64,000 bases of DNA from an uncultured Marinobacter sp. (lineage in GTDB: Bacteria; Pseudomonadota; Gammaproteobacteria; Pseudomonadales; Oleiphilaceae), in the NCBI RefSeq assembly GCF_946886895.1, contig NZ_CAMPJO010000005.1, positions 186,001 to 250,000 of the forward strand. Direction: 5' to 3'. Shown here piece by piece: positions 42,917 to 52,749 of this stretch. The notes beneath the pieces were generated by a model, which made no database searches, was not told the DNA's origin, and saw only the letters and a list, made by a program, of their open reading frames with translations. How positions within the stretch are numbered: the first letter of the stretch is position 1; every line of letters begins with the position of its first letter. Made by a program: the position numbers and the translations under genes.

Positions 42917-44710
42917 TTATGGCAGGGCCCGTGATACCAGCAGGGCCAGCAGAAGCAGCGCGGATACCCCCTGCCAGAAGGCGACCGGGTGGCGTTCGAT
43001 CAGCGGTGGCCGGTGTCGGTTGCGCCCGTGGCGGTTGGGGTGGCGAAGGTCGAACAGGAATTCGGAGAGCGCCGGGTAGCGTTTGTGGGGCTCGGGGTGG
43101 GCAGCCCTGGCGATGGCATCGTCCACCCAGGCCGGCACATCGTCCCGGAACAACCGGGCGGGCTGATAATTGAGCCGGCGTTGTTGGCTGGCGGAGCGGA
43201 TCTTCGGCACTTCCGCCCCGTACGGCAGGCGCCCCGTCAGCATCTGATAAGTGATGACCGCCAGCGAGAACTGGTCGGCCAGCCAGGAACCCGGCTCGCC
43301 CAGGAAGGTCTCCGGAGCGCTGTACAGGGCTGCGCCGCGAGGATAATGGCCTTCGCTGTCGTGGCTGATCTCCTGCAGCCCGGCGACCCGGGTGGCGCCG
43401 AAATCGATCAGAGTGGCGGTGCCATGCCGGTCGATCAACACGTTCTCCGGTTTCAGGTCCTGGTGCACCATTTCCAGCCGGTGGAAGGCCCGCAGACCCT
43501 TGCCGATCTGTTCCACCAGGCCCCGGACTGTCTCCAGATCCGGGTTCGGGTGGTCGTCGATCCACTGCCGGAGCGTGCCGCCATCGATAAACGCCGTGAC
43601 CAGGTAGATGCAGCTGCGGCGGCGTTCCGGGGCAAAGGGGCGGGCCACGTGCGGGCTGCGGATACGCTGGGCAATCCACTCCTCGGCCAGGAATCGCTCG
43701 ATGTACACCGGGTCGTCGCGCTGTTCCATGGACGGTGTCTTGATCACTACCGCCGTGCCGCTGGCTTCATCAATGGCGTGGTACACGTGGCTCCGGCTGC
43801 TGGCGTGCAATGGCCGGAGAATCCGGTATCCGTCGAGGGTCTGGCCCACCATCAGTTCCGGGGCAAAGGGGAGCTGGCCGAGTTCCCGGTAAAGCTCGCC
43901 GGCCTCCCGGGTATCCGGCACCGAATCGATACGGACCAACTGGACGGTCAGGTTGTCATTGCTGCCATTCGCCAGGGCCATGTCGACAATGGCTCTGGCG
44001 GCGCTGTCCAGGTCGTCTTCGTGGTCACGGACCAGGGCGGCCAGGGTTCGGTCATCCAGGTATTCGTAAACGCCGTCTGTGGCCAGCAGGAACAGGTCTC
44101 CGGTGGTCAGCGCCAGGCTCTGGTAATCGATGTCCAACTGGTGCCCGATGCCCATGGCGCGGGTCAGGCAGCTTTCCTCCGGCGACAGCCAGAGGCGATG
44201 GTCGGTGGTCAGTTGTTCCAGGCTCCGGCCATGAACCCGGCAGATCCGGGTGTCGCCGATGTGGAACAGGTGGCCGGTGCTGGACTTCAGGATCAGCACG
44301 CTCAGGGTGCAGACATAGCCACGGTCCCGGTCGTAGCGGTACTGGCTTTGCCGGGTCTGGGCGTACAGCCAGGCGTTGGTGGCGTGGAGCACCCGCTGGG
44401 CGGACTGTTTGACGGACCAGCTGTCCGGTGTTGAGTAGTAGTCACTGAGAAAACCGGCGACGGAGGATTCGCTGGCGATTTGGCTGACGTTGCTGGAACT
44501 GATGCCATCGGCAATCGCGATGGCTATACCTTTGGTGGCCAGTTGGTGATTGTCTGGTACCAGCAGGCCGTGGAAGTCCTGGTTCAGGGGCTTTCTGCCC
44601 CTGTCCGAGTACTGTCCGGTGCTGACGCGCAGTTGCCTGGTTGCGGGGGCGCTGCCATCCCTGGCACCGCCCGACACCGGCACGGTCTTCCCCTGTGCCA
44701 GGTCGCTCAT
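42917..44710 (-). CDS. Fused PP2C phosphatase and Ser/Thr protein kinase
   Basis: A 597-residue protein. Residues about 30-265 are a PP2C phosphatase: AIADGISSSNVSQIASESS, FHIGDTRICR, LLATDGVYEYL and NDNLTVQLVRID carry the metal-binding Asp residues. Residues about 290-560 are a Hanks-type kinase: VVIKTPS (ATP Lys), VHQDLKPENVLID (catalytic Asp, HQD in place of HRD), LIDFGATR (DFG) and YSAPE. A single helix closes the protein (FWQGVSALLLLALLVSRAL). Both active sites look intact. Its ATG overlaps the transporter stop (TGATG), so the two are coupled. A similar kinase sits next to nasA and nirB in Pseudomonas, so it probably regulates nitrate assimilation or uptake. Confidence 0.92.
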   Translation of the reverse strand: MSDLAQGKTVPVSGGARDGSAPATRQLRVSTGQYSDRGRKPLNQDFHGLLVPDNHQLATKGIAIAIADGISSSNVSQIASESSVAGFLSDYYSTPDSWSVKQSAQRVLHATNAWLYAQTRQSQYRYDRDRGYVCTLSVLILKSSTGHLFHIGDTRICRVHGRSLEQLTTDHRLWLSPEESCLTRAMGIGHQLDIDYQSLALTTGDLFLLATDGVYEYLDDRTLAALVRDHEDDLDSAARAIVDMALANGSNDNLTVQLVRIDSVPDTREAGELYRELGQLPFAPELMVGQTLDGYRILRPLHASSRSHVYHAIDEASGTAVVIKTPSMEQRDDPVYIERFLAEEWIAQRIRSPHVARPFAPERRRSCIYLVTAFIDGGTLRQWIDDHPNPDLETVRGLVEQIGKGLRAFHRLEMVHQDLKPENVLIDRHGTATLIDFGATRVAGLQEISHDSEGHYPRGAALYSAPETFLGEPGSWLADQFSLAVITYQMLTGRLPYGAEVPKIRSASQQRRLNYQPARLFRDDVPAWVDDAIARAAHPEPHKRYPALSEFLFDLRHPNRHGRNRHRPPLIERHPVAFWQGVSALLLLALLVSRALP

Positions 44711-45561
44711 CAGGAACTGGAGCGGGCCAGACCGGACTCACCAAAGGTTGCGGGGGCCTGGCGCTTGGGGGCGGTACGGATGTGAGTGGTGTAAAGCGTC
44801 AGGCCGGTGAAGGCAATGCCGCCGATCAGGTTGCCCAGTACGGTCGGGATCTCGTTCCACCAGAGGTAATCCATCACCGAGAACTGGCCCCCCATGATCA
44901 TGGCGGACGGGAACAGGAACATGTTGACGATGGAGTGCTCAAAGCCCATGAAGAAGAACAGCGTGACTGGCATCCACATGGCCAGCACCTTGCCGGTGAC
45001 GTTGGTGGAAATCATGGCACCGACAACGCCCATGGAAACCATCCAGTTGCAGAGCATGCCGCGGATAAAAATGGTAAGCCAGCCGGCCACGCCGTATTCC
45101 GCATAGCCCAGGGTACGGGCTTCGCCCACGCTGGCAATCTTGGCACCGACGGGGCCGGGGTCCGCGTTAAAGCCATAAGTGAAGATGAAGGCCATCATCA
45201 CCGCTACGGTCATGGCGCCGGCAAAGTTACCCAGGAACACCCAGCCCCAGTTGCGCAGGATGCCTTTGGCGGTGACGCCTGGCCGTTTGTCCAGCAGGGC
45301 CAGCGGAGTGAGCATGAACACCCCGGTGAGCAGGTCAAAGCCCATCAGGTACAGCATGCAGAAACCGATCGGGAACAGGATCGCGCCGATCAGGAAAATG
45401 CCGGTCTCAACGGCTGCGGTAATCGCGAACGCCGCGCCGAGCGCCAGAATGGCACCCGCCATAAAGGCCCGGATCAGGGTGTCCCGGGTCGACATGTAGA
45501 TTTTGGACTCGCCCGCGTCCACCATTTTGGTGACGAACTCGGAAGGCACGATGTATGACAT
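44710..45561 (-). CDS. Formate/nitrite-family transporter
   Basis: A 283-residue FNT-family channel with six helices. Marks are FMAGAILALGAAFA, GFDLLTGVFML (P-loop), NWGWVFLGNFAGAMT, GMLCNWMVSMGVV with the conserved second half-loop, and FEHSIVNMFLFPSAM. It likely moves nitrite (NirC-like) or formate; nitrite is favoured by the surrounding nitrate assimilation genes. Its stop overlaps the kinase start. The long 5' leader has a sigma-54 promoter and an NtrC-like site. Confidence 0.9.
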   Translation of the reverse strand: MSYIVPSEFVTKMVDAGESKIYMSTRDTLIRAFMAGAILALGAAFAITAAVETGIFLIGAILFPIGFCMLYLMGFDLLTGVFMLTPLALLDKRPGVTAKGILRNWGWVFLGNFAGAMTVAVMMAFIFTYGFNADPGPVGAKIASVGEARTLGYAEYGVAGWLTIFIRGMLCNWMVSMGVVGAMISTNVTGKVLAMWMPVTLFFFMGFEHSIVNMFLFPSAMIMGGQFSVMDYLWWNEIPTVLGNLIGGIAFTGLTLYTTHIRTAPKRQAPATFGESGLARSSS

Positions 45562-45695
45562 GGTAGTTTCCTCTGATCCTTGCCAGTAAACGATGGGATC
45601 TACCCGTTGCATTGGGCAGTTACCGGTAGACGCCGTCGTCAGAATAAGTCGGTGTGGTGAACAGAACCGCTATTGGCTCCGTTGCTCAGGGGAGT

Positions 45696-45710
45696 GCAGA
45701 GACCGTGCCA
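45696..45710 (-). promoter_or_regulatory. Sigma-54 promoter of the transporter-kinase operon
   Basis: On the minus strand TGGCAC-GGTCT-CTGC (45710 to 45696) has a perfect -24 element and CTGC at -12, with the GG and GC pairs 10 bp apart. It is 135 bases before the transporter ATG. The 45562-45861 interval holds no protein gene, only this promoter and an NtrC-like site. Confidence 0.72.
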
Positions 45711-45807
45711 GGCTCATTGGCTATCCGGAAAAATCAAAAAAAACATCGGGATGGGGGAGGCCGCCGAAAGGATCCATGAGCCGGACATAGCCACCGCCCA
45801 GGCGCCT

Positions 45808-45824
45808 TGCACACGTTCAGTGCG
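45808..45824. promoter_or_regulatory. NtrC-like binding site
   Basis: TGCAC-N7-GTGCG (45808-45824) matches the NtrC palindrome TGCAC-N7-GTGCA at all but the last base, about 98 bp upstream of the -24 element, a usual enhancer distance. It points to nitrogen-limitation control of the transporter and kinase. Confidence 0.6.
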
Positions 45825-45861
45825 TCGGATGGCGAGCCTGCCACACGCTGGCGCATGGACA

Positions 45862-46625
<764 letters not shown>

Positions 46626-46629
<4 letters not shown>

Positions 46630-47033
46630 GCCCCCGGCTCCGTGAGCAGCAGAACCTCTTGGTAGCCCCCCTGCTCCAGGTGCCGGAACAGGGCTTCCAG
46701 ATCGGTCATGGTAATGGACTCGTCCGCGGCGATGATCAGCGGGTCGCCGGCGTCCGGCCCGGGCAGCCGTGCCAGCAGGGCCTGCCCGCTGAGTGTCTCG
46801 CCTGCTACCTGCCAGTCGCCCTCTGCCGTCACCATCAGGTCGGCATGGGGCTGCCGGGCCTGCCCGGGCGTGGTGGCGGGCAGGTCGGGCAACGGGGCAT
46901 CGGCCAGTTGCCCGGCGACAATGAAGAACATGAGCAGCAGGAACACCAGGTTGATGAGCGGCAGAAGGGCGTCTTCAACCCGCTCCATCAGGGACTTGCC
47001 GGAGGTGAAAGGGGGTGGAACAAGATCGCTCAT
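46626..47033 (-). CDS. ExbD-like protein, second copy
   Basis: A 135-residue protein with one N-terminal membrane helix (LLPLINLVFLLLMFFIVAG, about 24-42) and a periplasmic domain, as in ExbD/TolR. The usual membrane Asp (PLIDVVFLLL) is replaced by Asn (PLINLVFLLL), so it may not carry protons; the intact Asp is in the neighbour. The start at 47033 overlaps the other exbD by 4 bases, and its stop overlaps tonB by 4. Two-ExbD operons are known in Marinobacter-like bacteria and in TonB systems for siderophores, but the role of each copy is unsettled. Confidence 0.82.
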
Positions 47034-47425
47034 GGTGTCGGTTTGGTTGCCCGCTTCCAGTGGGGTTTGATTCCGTTTGCGGTCAGTGCACTGAGTGTCG
47101 CGGTAAAGTGCCCGAGGCTTGTTGCCGGCTCGGTGGTCAGGTTGACTTCCGTCACGCCTGCCTGTTCCAGCGCTACCAGCAGCCGGTCCAGCGGCAGCGC
47201 CTGCGCCTGCCACTGCACCTGTCCCTGGATATTTATTGTCAGCGTGGGGAGCGGTTCCCCGGTGGTGGTGCCACTCTGCGCGGTGTTATTGGCCAGTTCC
47301 AGATGATCCACCGGCAACAGGCGGGAGGTCAGCATGAAGAACACCAGCAGGATGAACACCACGTCAATCAGTGGTGTTATCCGGATGGGTATGGCGCGGG
47401 CTGGCCGGGGATCAACCAGTTGCAT
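47030..47425 (-). CDS. exbD: Biopolymer transport protein ExbD
   Basis: A 131-residue ExbD with an N-terminal helix ITPLIDVVFILLVFFMLTS (about 16-34) that includes the proton-carrying Asp, and a periplasmic domain. It overlaps exbB by 14 bases and the second exbD by 4, so translation is coupled throughout the operon. It forms the motor with ExbB and drives TonB. Confidence 0.92.
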   Translation of the reverse strand: MQLVDPRPARAIPIRITPLIDVVFILLVFFMLTSRLLPVDHLELANNTAQSGTTTGEPLPTLTINIQGQVQWQAQALPLDRLLVALEQAGVTEVNLTTEPATSLGHFTATLSALTANGIKPHWKRATKPTP

Positions 47426-48218
47426 GGGCGAAACGCCGGTGGTCCGGCTGCGGGTAGTCTGACTCGGGGCCACCGCCGATCACCGATGTGTCGGCCGGCT
47501 CGGCGCCGGTTGCCAGGTTTTGCTGCGGATCGGATGCGCTCTCCGGCGCCGGGAGCACGTTCAGTACCGAGACCAGCGCGCTGTTAATCGTCTTGTGAAT
47601 GCGCCGCAACCGGAACTCGATCCAGGCCGCCAGCGCCGCAAAGGGAATCGCGACCACCAGCCCTGCTGCGGTGGTGGTCAGGGCTTCATAGATACCACCA
47701 CTGAGCTGGGTCGCGTTGGCTCTGCCTTCGGTGGCCGCCATAGCGCTGAACGCTTCCATCATGCCCAGTACGGTGCCAAGCAGGCCGAGCAGCGGGGCCA
47801 GTGCCGCAATCACTTCGATGATTTTCAGCGGTGCCTCAAACGGCTCCAGGGACTGCTGGGCATCTCTGGCGGCGACTTCACGGATGTGTCGGTCGTCCTC
47901 GCGGTTCAGCTTCGCGGTCATGCTGTCGGTGATCACATGCAGAAGCGGGTTCAGGCGGCCCCATCGCCCCGCCTCACGGCGCACCGACTCAGGCGATACA
48001 TCCGTCGGGTTCTGTTGCCAAATGGTAATGATTTTTTTAAGTTTGGCCGGCAGCCTGGGGGCATACAGGGTGCCCAGAAGCATCAGGTAGACAAAGGTTG
48101 CCAGCCCGATCACGGCAATGACCAGAAGTACCATCATCACCGGGCCACCCATGTCCAGAAGCTGTCCCAGTAACCCGTTCGCCACCGGGGAATCGAGGGG
48201 AAGCTGGAGATCCGCCAT
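47412..48218 (-). CDS. exbB: Biopolymer transport protein ExbB
   Basis: A 268-residue MotA/TolQ/ExbB family membrane protein with three helices: MMVLLVIAVIGLATFVYLML, the helix in IEVIAALAPLLGLLGTVLGM, and TTTAAGLVVAIPFAALAAW. The last two are the conserved ExbB core that pairs with ExbD. The ATG at 48218 gives the normal short N-terminus. It leads the operon 33 bases downstream of a Fur-like box. Confidence 0.92.
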   Translation of the reverse strand: MADLQLPLDSPVANGLLGQLLDMGGPVMMVLLVIAVIGLATFVYLMLLGTLYAPRLPAKLKKIITIWQQNPTDVSPESVRREAGRWGRLNPLLHVITDSMTAKLNREDDRHIREVAARDAQQSLEPFEAPLKIIEVIAALAPLLGLLGTVLGMMEAFSAMAATEGRANATQLSGGIYEALTTTAAGLVVAIPFAALAAWIEFRLRRIHKTINSALVSVLNVLPAPESASDPQQNLATGAEPADTSVIGGGPESDYPQPDHRRFAHATG

Positions 48219-48250
48219 GATAACCGCCCGTAAAATCGAAATTAGGTCTA

Positions 48251-48269
48251 AATAATAACGATTATCATT
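48251..48269. promoter_or_regulatory. Fur-box-like site before exbB
   Basis: AATAATAACGATTATCATT (48251-48269) matches the 19-bp Fur consensus GATAATGATAATCATTATC at 12 positions and lies 33 bases before the exbB ATG in an AT-rich patch. It predicts iron repression of exbB-exbD-exbD-tonB. Confidence 0.7.
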
Positions 48270-48392
48270 GAATTTGCAAGGCTGTAACCTGACTTTGCCA
48301 GCCCCTCTGTTAAAATTCATACAGTTATTGACGCATCGTTAACGTGCCGGGGTTCATATTGTGACCGAAGGGAGTGTGATCCGTGTGAATGC

Positions 48393-50759
48393 ATGGCGGG
48401 CGGGCATGGGGCTGCTGGTTTGATCCGCCGTGGGCTCGGAAGCCTCGCAAACCGGGCCGCAGCGGTGGTGGTCGGAGCCGTTGTGCTGTCTGCGTTACTG
48501 GTAACGGTGGCCGGCGCCCTGCTGAGCCGGGATGAGCTGGAGCAGCAGGCCAGGAACCAGGTGCGAACCATCGCTGGCCTGGTGGCCCGGGAACTGGATG
48601 ACCGGTTGGCCCGGCGCCTTGAGGTTCTGAATCATGTGGCCAGCAACTTCACCATGAGCGAGGCGGTCTTCAGGGCCAGGGCCCGGGTGCTGGTCCGCCA
48701 GCAAGCGGCACTGCAGCATCTGTTCGATGGGGTGTACCTGATGGATGCCACCGGCCGTGTCATCGCCGAGTATCCCGAAGCGTATGGCCAGGTGGGCCTG
48801 GATGTCAGCCAACGGGATTATTTTCAGCGCGCCTCCACCATGCTGACGCCGGTGATCAGTGAGCCGTACCTCTCCAACTACCGGGATAAACCGGTGGTCA
48901 TGATCGCCGCCCCGGTATTCGATCATCGGCAACGGTTTATCGGCATGCTCGGGGGCGCGCTCACGCTGAAGGGCGAGCATTTCATGGAGGAGTTTGCCAG
49001 CATCACCATCGGCGAGACCGGCTACCTTGGCATCGCTACCCGCAGCGGCATCACTCTGGTCCACGGCCGAACCGGTGAGGTAATGGTGCCGGTGCGGGTG
49101 GCAAACCCGGTACTGAGCGCTGCCATGGCAGGATTCGAGGGCACCCGGCAAACCGAAAACGGAGACGGAGAGGCCACCATCATGTCGGTTCAGCAGATGG
49201 TGCAGGCGCCCTGGTTTGTGGCGGCCGTCTGGCCCACCCGGGAGGCCCTTGCGCCGATCACCCGCATGGTGGATGCCTTTGCCTGGAACCTGCTGATTGT
49301 GGTGCTGCTGATTACCCCGGTCGCGTTGTGGCGCTTCCGTCGACTGATGGCGCCACTCAACATCCTGGGTAAGCAGATCCACCAGCGCCATCTGGGGGTC
49401 CGGACCGTGCCGGTGGATGTGGCGGGTGGTCGTGAGATTCGCCAGGTGGCGGAGATTTTCAATACCGTCATGGACGAGCGTGATGAAGTGATGGCCTCCC
49501 TGGCCGAGCGCGAAGCATTTTTCCGCTCTCTCACCAAGAGTGCTCCGATTGGTATCGTCCAGACCGACGTGCTCGGGCGCATCGAGTTCGTCAACCCGGC
49601 CTTCGAGGCCATTATCGAGCGCTCCGCTGCGGATCTTACCCAGACCTATCTGTTTTGGGGAGTGTATCCCGATGATCGGGCGAAGGCCCTGGAAGGCTGG
49701 CGCCAGGCCCTGAAACAGCAAGCCGTGTTCCGGGGTCGTTTCCGCCTGCAAAGTCGGGATGAGGATCATCCGGTGTGGGGCGATGTGATGACCGCGGTGA
49801 TCGAGACCCCGGAAGTGACCCTGGGGACCATTACCGTGGTGAGGGATATCTCTCGGGAGCTGGCAGTAGAAGAAGCGCTTCGCGACGAGCAGCAGCGCGC
49901 AGAAGGTATTCTCGGTGTGCTCCAGGAAGGCGTGCTGATGGTGGATACGCAAGGGGCCATCCGTTACGCCAACGGCGCTGCCTGCCGTTTCCTGTGCGCC
50001 GGCGATGACTGCATGGGCCAAAATTTCTATCAACTGGCCGACATTGAGCTTGAGGGCCATCGGCTTGGGGGCGATGAGTTTCTGGCCAGTCACGACATGG
50101 ACAGCCTGTATGTGACCCTGCGTAACGCCGCCAACGTTGTGTTCGACATTGATCTCACTATGCTGCATATGCGAAAGGGCCGCCACAACGAGCGCCTGGT
50201 GTTTGTGCTCAGAGATGACAGCGAGCGCCGTCGTCAGGAAGAACGGCTGTCCTGGGAAGCCACCCACGACAGCCTGACCCAGTTGCTGAATCGTCGTGCG
50301 TTTACCGCCTCACTGGTGAAGTGCCTGGGGGAAACATCACGACAGACAGCAGGGTCGGTGCTGATGCTGATCGATCTGGATTACTTCAAGCCGGTGAATG
50401 ATGAAGGCGGTCACCTGCTGGGCGATGACCTGCTCAAGCAACTGGCTGTGCTATTCCGGGACTCGGTTCGCCAGGCGGATACGGTTGCCCGCCTGGGCGG
50501 TGACGAATTCGGCATTATCCTGCCCGCCTGCGGGCTGGAACGGGCGGAAGCCCTTGCGGAGCATATCCGGGCCGGTGCCGAGGGCCTGAAAATTGAGCAG
50601 GAGGGCCGCCTGTTTGGCGTCACCGCCAGTATCGGCCTGACCGAGCTGGTCGCTGGCGACAGTGGCCCCCGGGAGGTGATGGCCCGTGCAGATGAAGGCT
50701 GTTACATTGCCAAGTCCCGGGGGCGAAATGCCGTGGTTATTGTGCCACCCCCGCCCTGA
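48393..50759 (+). CDS. Cache/PAS sensor diguanylate cyclase
   Basis: A 788-residue protein. An N-terminal membrane helix (AAAVVVGAVVLSALLVTVAGAL) is followed by a periplasmic dCache-type domain (about 45-285; DGVYLMDATGRVIAEYPEA, GLDVSQRDYFQRA), a second helix (NLLIVVLLITPVALWRF), a HAMP-like linker, two PAS domains (TKSAPIGIVQTDVLGRIEFV; QEGVLMVDTQGAIRYANGAA), and a C-terminal GGDEF domain (ARLGGDEFGIIL). RQAD five residues before GGDEF preserves the inhibitory site. No EAL domain follows. It should make cyclic di-GMP in response to small external molecules. The first start codon is ATG at 48393; no clear ribosome site is seen. Confidence 0.9.
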   Translation: MAGGHGAAGLIRRGLGSLANRAAAVVVGAVVLSALLVTVAGALLSRDELEQQARNQVRTIAGLVARELDDRLARRLEVLNHVASNFTMSEAVFRARARVLVRQQAALQHLFDGVYLMDATGRVIAEYPEAYGQVGLDVSQRDYFQRASTMLTPVISEPYLSNYRDKPVVMIAAPVFDHRQRFIGMLGGALTLKGEHFMEEFASITIGETGYLGIATRSGITLVHGRTGEVMVPVRVANPVLSAAMAGFEGTRQTENGDGEATIMSVQQMVQAPWFVAAVWPTREALAPITRMVDAFAWNLLIVVLLITPVALWRFRRLMAPLNILGKQIHQRHLGVRTVPVDVAGGREIRQVAEIFNTVMDERDEVMASLAEREAFFRSLTKSAPIGIVQTDVLGRIEFVNPAFEAIIERSAADLTQTYLFWGVYPDDRAKALEGWRQALKQQAVFRGRFRLQSRDEDHPVWGDVMTAVIETPEVTLGTITVVRDISRELAVEEALRDEQQRAEGILGVLQEGVLMVDTQGAIRYANGAACRFLCAGDDCMGQNFYQLADIELEGHRLGGDEFLASHDMDSLYVTLRNAANVVFDIDLTMLHMRKGRHNERLVFVLRDDSERRRQEERLSWEATHDSLTQLLNRRAFTASLVKCLGETSRQTAGSVLMLIDLDYFKPVNDEGGHLLGDDLLKQLAVLFRDSVRQADTVARLGGDEFGIILPACGLERAEALAEHIRAGAEGLKIEQEGRLFGVTASIGLTELVAGDSGPREVMARADEGCYIAKSRGRNAVVIVPPPP

Positions 50760-50793
50760 TGCATTTTCTTGAACGCGCCCACCCCGAGGACAG

Positions 50794-51561
50794 TCAGGAA
50801 AACCAGCCGGCCGCCAGGGCAGCCTGCCACACCAGCCGCAAGGCCAGTGCCGTCAGCACCAGATTGAACGCCCGATTGAACCACTGATTGCTTAGGGTTT
50901 TCAGCAGGTGCAGCCCCAACCAGGTACCGGCAAATCCACAGGCGATCATCGCCAGAATAAACGGCAGCCACTCCGTAAACAGGAAACCCGCCACGGTGAA
51001 CACCAGGGCCTTGGGGGCGTGCTGCAGGGTCATGGCCATGGCGAAGGTGGCCACGGTCCGGAACCGGTCGCTGTGAATCTGTTTGATGAACGAGGCAACC
51101 AACGGCCCGGTCGCGCCCACGAACAGGCTGATGAAGCTGGTCAGTGCCGAGGCGAAAAACACGCCGATGGGGCCCAGGGCGCCCTTGGGTAGCGGTGGCC
51201 CCCAGCACAGGAAGAGCACGAACAGGGCGATGGTGAGTTGCCAAAGATAGGGCGGGATATCCACCAGCAGCCAGGCGCCAACGCCTGCGCCCAGCAGGAC
51301 GCCCGGAGCGAAGGCGGCGATCACCCGCCAGTCCACGTGCCGGCGGGTCAGTACCACCCGGCCAGCGTTGGAGCCCAACTGAATCATGCCGTGCACCGGT
51401 ATGATCGCGGCGGCCGGCATCCAGGAGGCCATCAGCACCAGCAGCAGTACGCCGCCACCGGCGCCCAGGCTGGCGGTGATCATGGAGGTCAGTACCGAGC
51501 TGGCCAGCAGGAACGCCGCGATGGACGGGGTCAGGCCCTCGGGAAGCAGCGCTATTTCCAT
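50794..51561 (-). CDS. TauE/SafE-type membrane exporter
   Basis: A 255-residue protein with about eight membrane helices in two similar halves, as in the sulfite exporter TauE/SafE family: GAGGGVLLLVLMASWMPAAA (about 33-52), PVHGMIQLGSNAGRVVL (the HG motif), and FVGATGPLVASF in the second half. Members move sulfite, sulfoacetate or other organic anions; the substrate here is unknown. It starts 8 bases after the transglycosylase gene stop and is probably in an operon with it. Confidence 0.85.
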   Translation of the reverse strand: MEIALLPEGLTPSIAAFLLASSVLTSMITASLGAGGGVLLLVLMASWMPAAAIIPVHGMIQLGSNAGRVVLTRRHVDWRVIAAFAPGVLLGAGVGAWLLVDIPPYLWQLTIALFVLFLCWGPPLPKGALGPIGVFFASALTSFISLFVGATGPLVASFIKQIHSDRFRTVATFAMAMTLQHAPKALVFTVAGFLFTEWLPFILAMIACGFAGTWLGLHLLKTLSNQWFNRAFNLVLTALALRLVWQAALAAGWFS

Positions 51562-51569
51562 TAGTTACA

Positions 51570-52697
51570 TTACTTCCATTGGCAGAATTCCGTGGCCTTG
51601 AGGGCGGTGGTCCGGCACAGGGCCTCGGTGGCCAGTTGCACATCGGCCACATAGTACAGCGACGCCAGGCCGAGCCGGTCCCGGCCCAGGTTATGGAACA
51701 CCATACCGAACGCCATATCTCCGGCAGTAAAGCGCTCATGGTGGGCGGCAAAGTAGATCGCCGGTTTGGCGAGGGTCTCGTCCTCAAGCAGGGCCTGAAC
51801 CCGCCCGGCGCCGCCGTGATAGGCCTGAATCAACAGCAGTGTAAACAGCCGGTCCTGCTTGTCCTCCGGTAGGTGACCAAAGCGGGACTCGAAAACAGGC
51901 CGCAGGTTGCGGGCGTTCTGGTCCATCAGGCGCAACGCGCAGTCGATCTGGGCGAGCCGGTGCCAGTAATTCTCCGGCGCCAGTTGGCAGTCTGACAGCG
52001 CCGGCGGTGACAACTGGAGAATGCCCCGGGCATTGGCGGTGGAATGTGCCCGGGTCTGGCCGCCGCTCTCGATCAGGATCTGTCCGGCGAGATAGCGGGG
52101 CAGAACCTTGGGAAGCGTTAGCCGCTGTTGTTGCTGGCGGGTGCGGTAGACATACATCAGGGCGTCGTGGAGCGATCCCGGTTGCTGGCTGCTGGCGAAG
52201 GTCAGATCATCCCAGGTACCCCAGAGGCGGCTGGTGGGCAAGGTGCCGAGATACCGGGCCAGGGCTTCGTCCAGATTGACGTGGGGCTGATTGCACGCCA
52301 GAGCAAACGGGTAGCCGATGCGCCCGGCGGCGCCGGCCACCCAGGTCTTCACCTGCTGGCTCTGGTGCAGTGAATGCCGGGTCTCGTTCAGGCGCTGCTG
52401 GGTGGCGGCGCGGTTGGTACCGTCGCTGATCCAGGCCAGGAATCGGCCGCGCATGTCGAACAGGATATGGCGATCGGGGTCTGCGCAGTAACCGGATTCG
52501 TTCAGCACCCACTGGCGGATGGTGAGCATGTTGCGGTAGACGCCCTGGCTGACCCAGTAAGGCGAGGTGCGGACGACGTCGAGCCAGTCGCCTGGCGTGT
52601 CTGCGTGCGGCTCTTCTGCCTTAAGCGGCGCGACCCAGAACATTGCCAGGCCGCAGATCAGGACAACCCGGTTCAGTCTCTTGAGACTTTTGGCCAT
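51570..52697 (-). CDS. Lytic transglycosylase-like protein
   Basis: A 375-residue secreted or periplasmic protein with a signal peptide (VLICGLAMFWVAPLKA, about 11-26). The C-terminal half has a transglycosylase SLT fold: YLAGQILIESGGQTRAHSTA holds the catalytic Glu (ES motif), then ARGILQLSPPAL (G-LQ) and LLIQAYHGGAGRVQ (AYHGG, where AYNAG is usual). It probably cleaves peptidoglycan. The N-terminal half (about 30-190) is not recognised. The ATG at 52697 was taken over upstream codons. Confidence 0.78.
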   Translation of the reverse strand: MAKSLKRLNRVVLICGLAMFWVAPLKAEEPHADTPGDWLDVVRTSPYWVSQGVYRNMLTIRQWVLNESGYCADPDRHILFDMRGRFLAWISDGTNRAATQQRLNETRHSLHQSQQVKTWVAGAAGRIGYPFALACNQPHVNLDEALARYLGTLPTSRLWGTWDDLTFASSQQPGSLHDALMYVYRTRQQQQRLTLPKVLPRYLAGQILIESGGQTRAHSTANARGILQLSPPALSDCQLAPENYWHRLAQIDCALRLMDQNARNLRPVFESRFGHLPEDKQDRLFTLLLIQAYHGGAGRVQALLEDETLAKPAIYFAAHHERFTAGDMAFGMVFHNLGRDRLGLASLYYVADVQLATEALCRTTALKATEFCQWK

Positions 52698-52749
52698 AAG
52701 CGTTATACCCGTGAACTTCCAGACAACAACATAACAAACGGATCCGACC

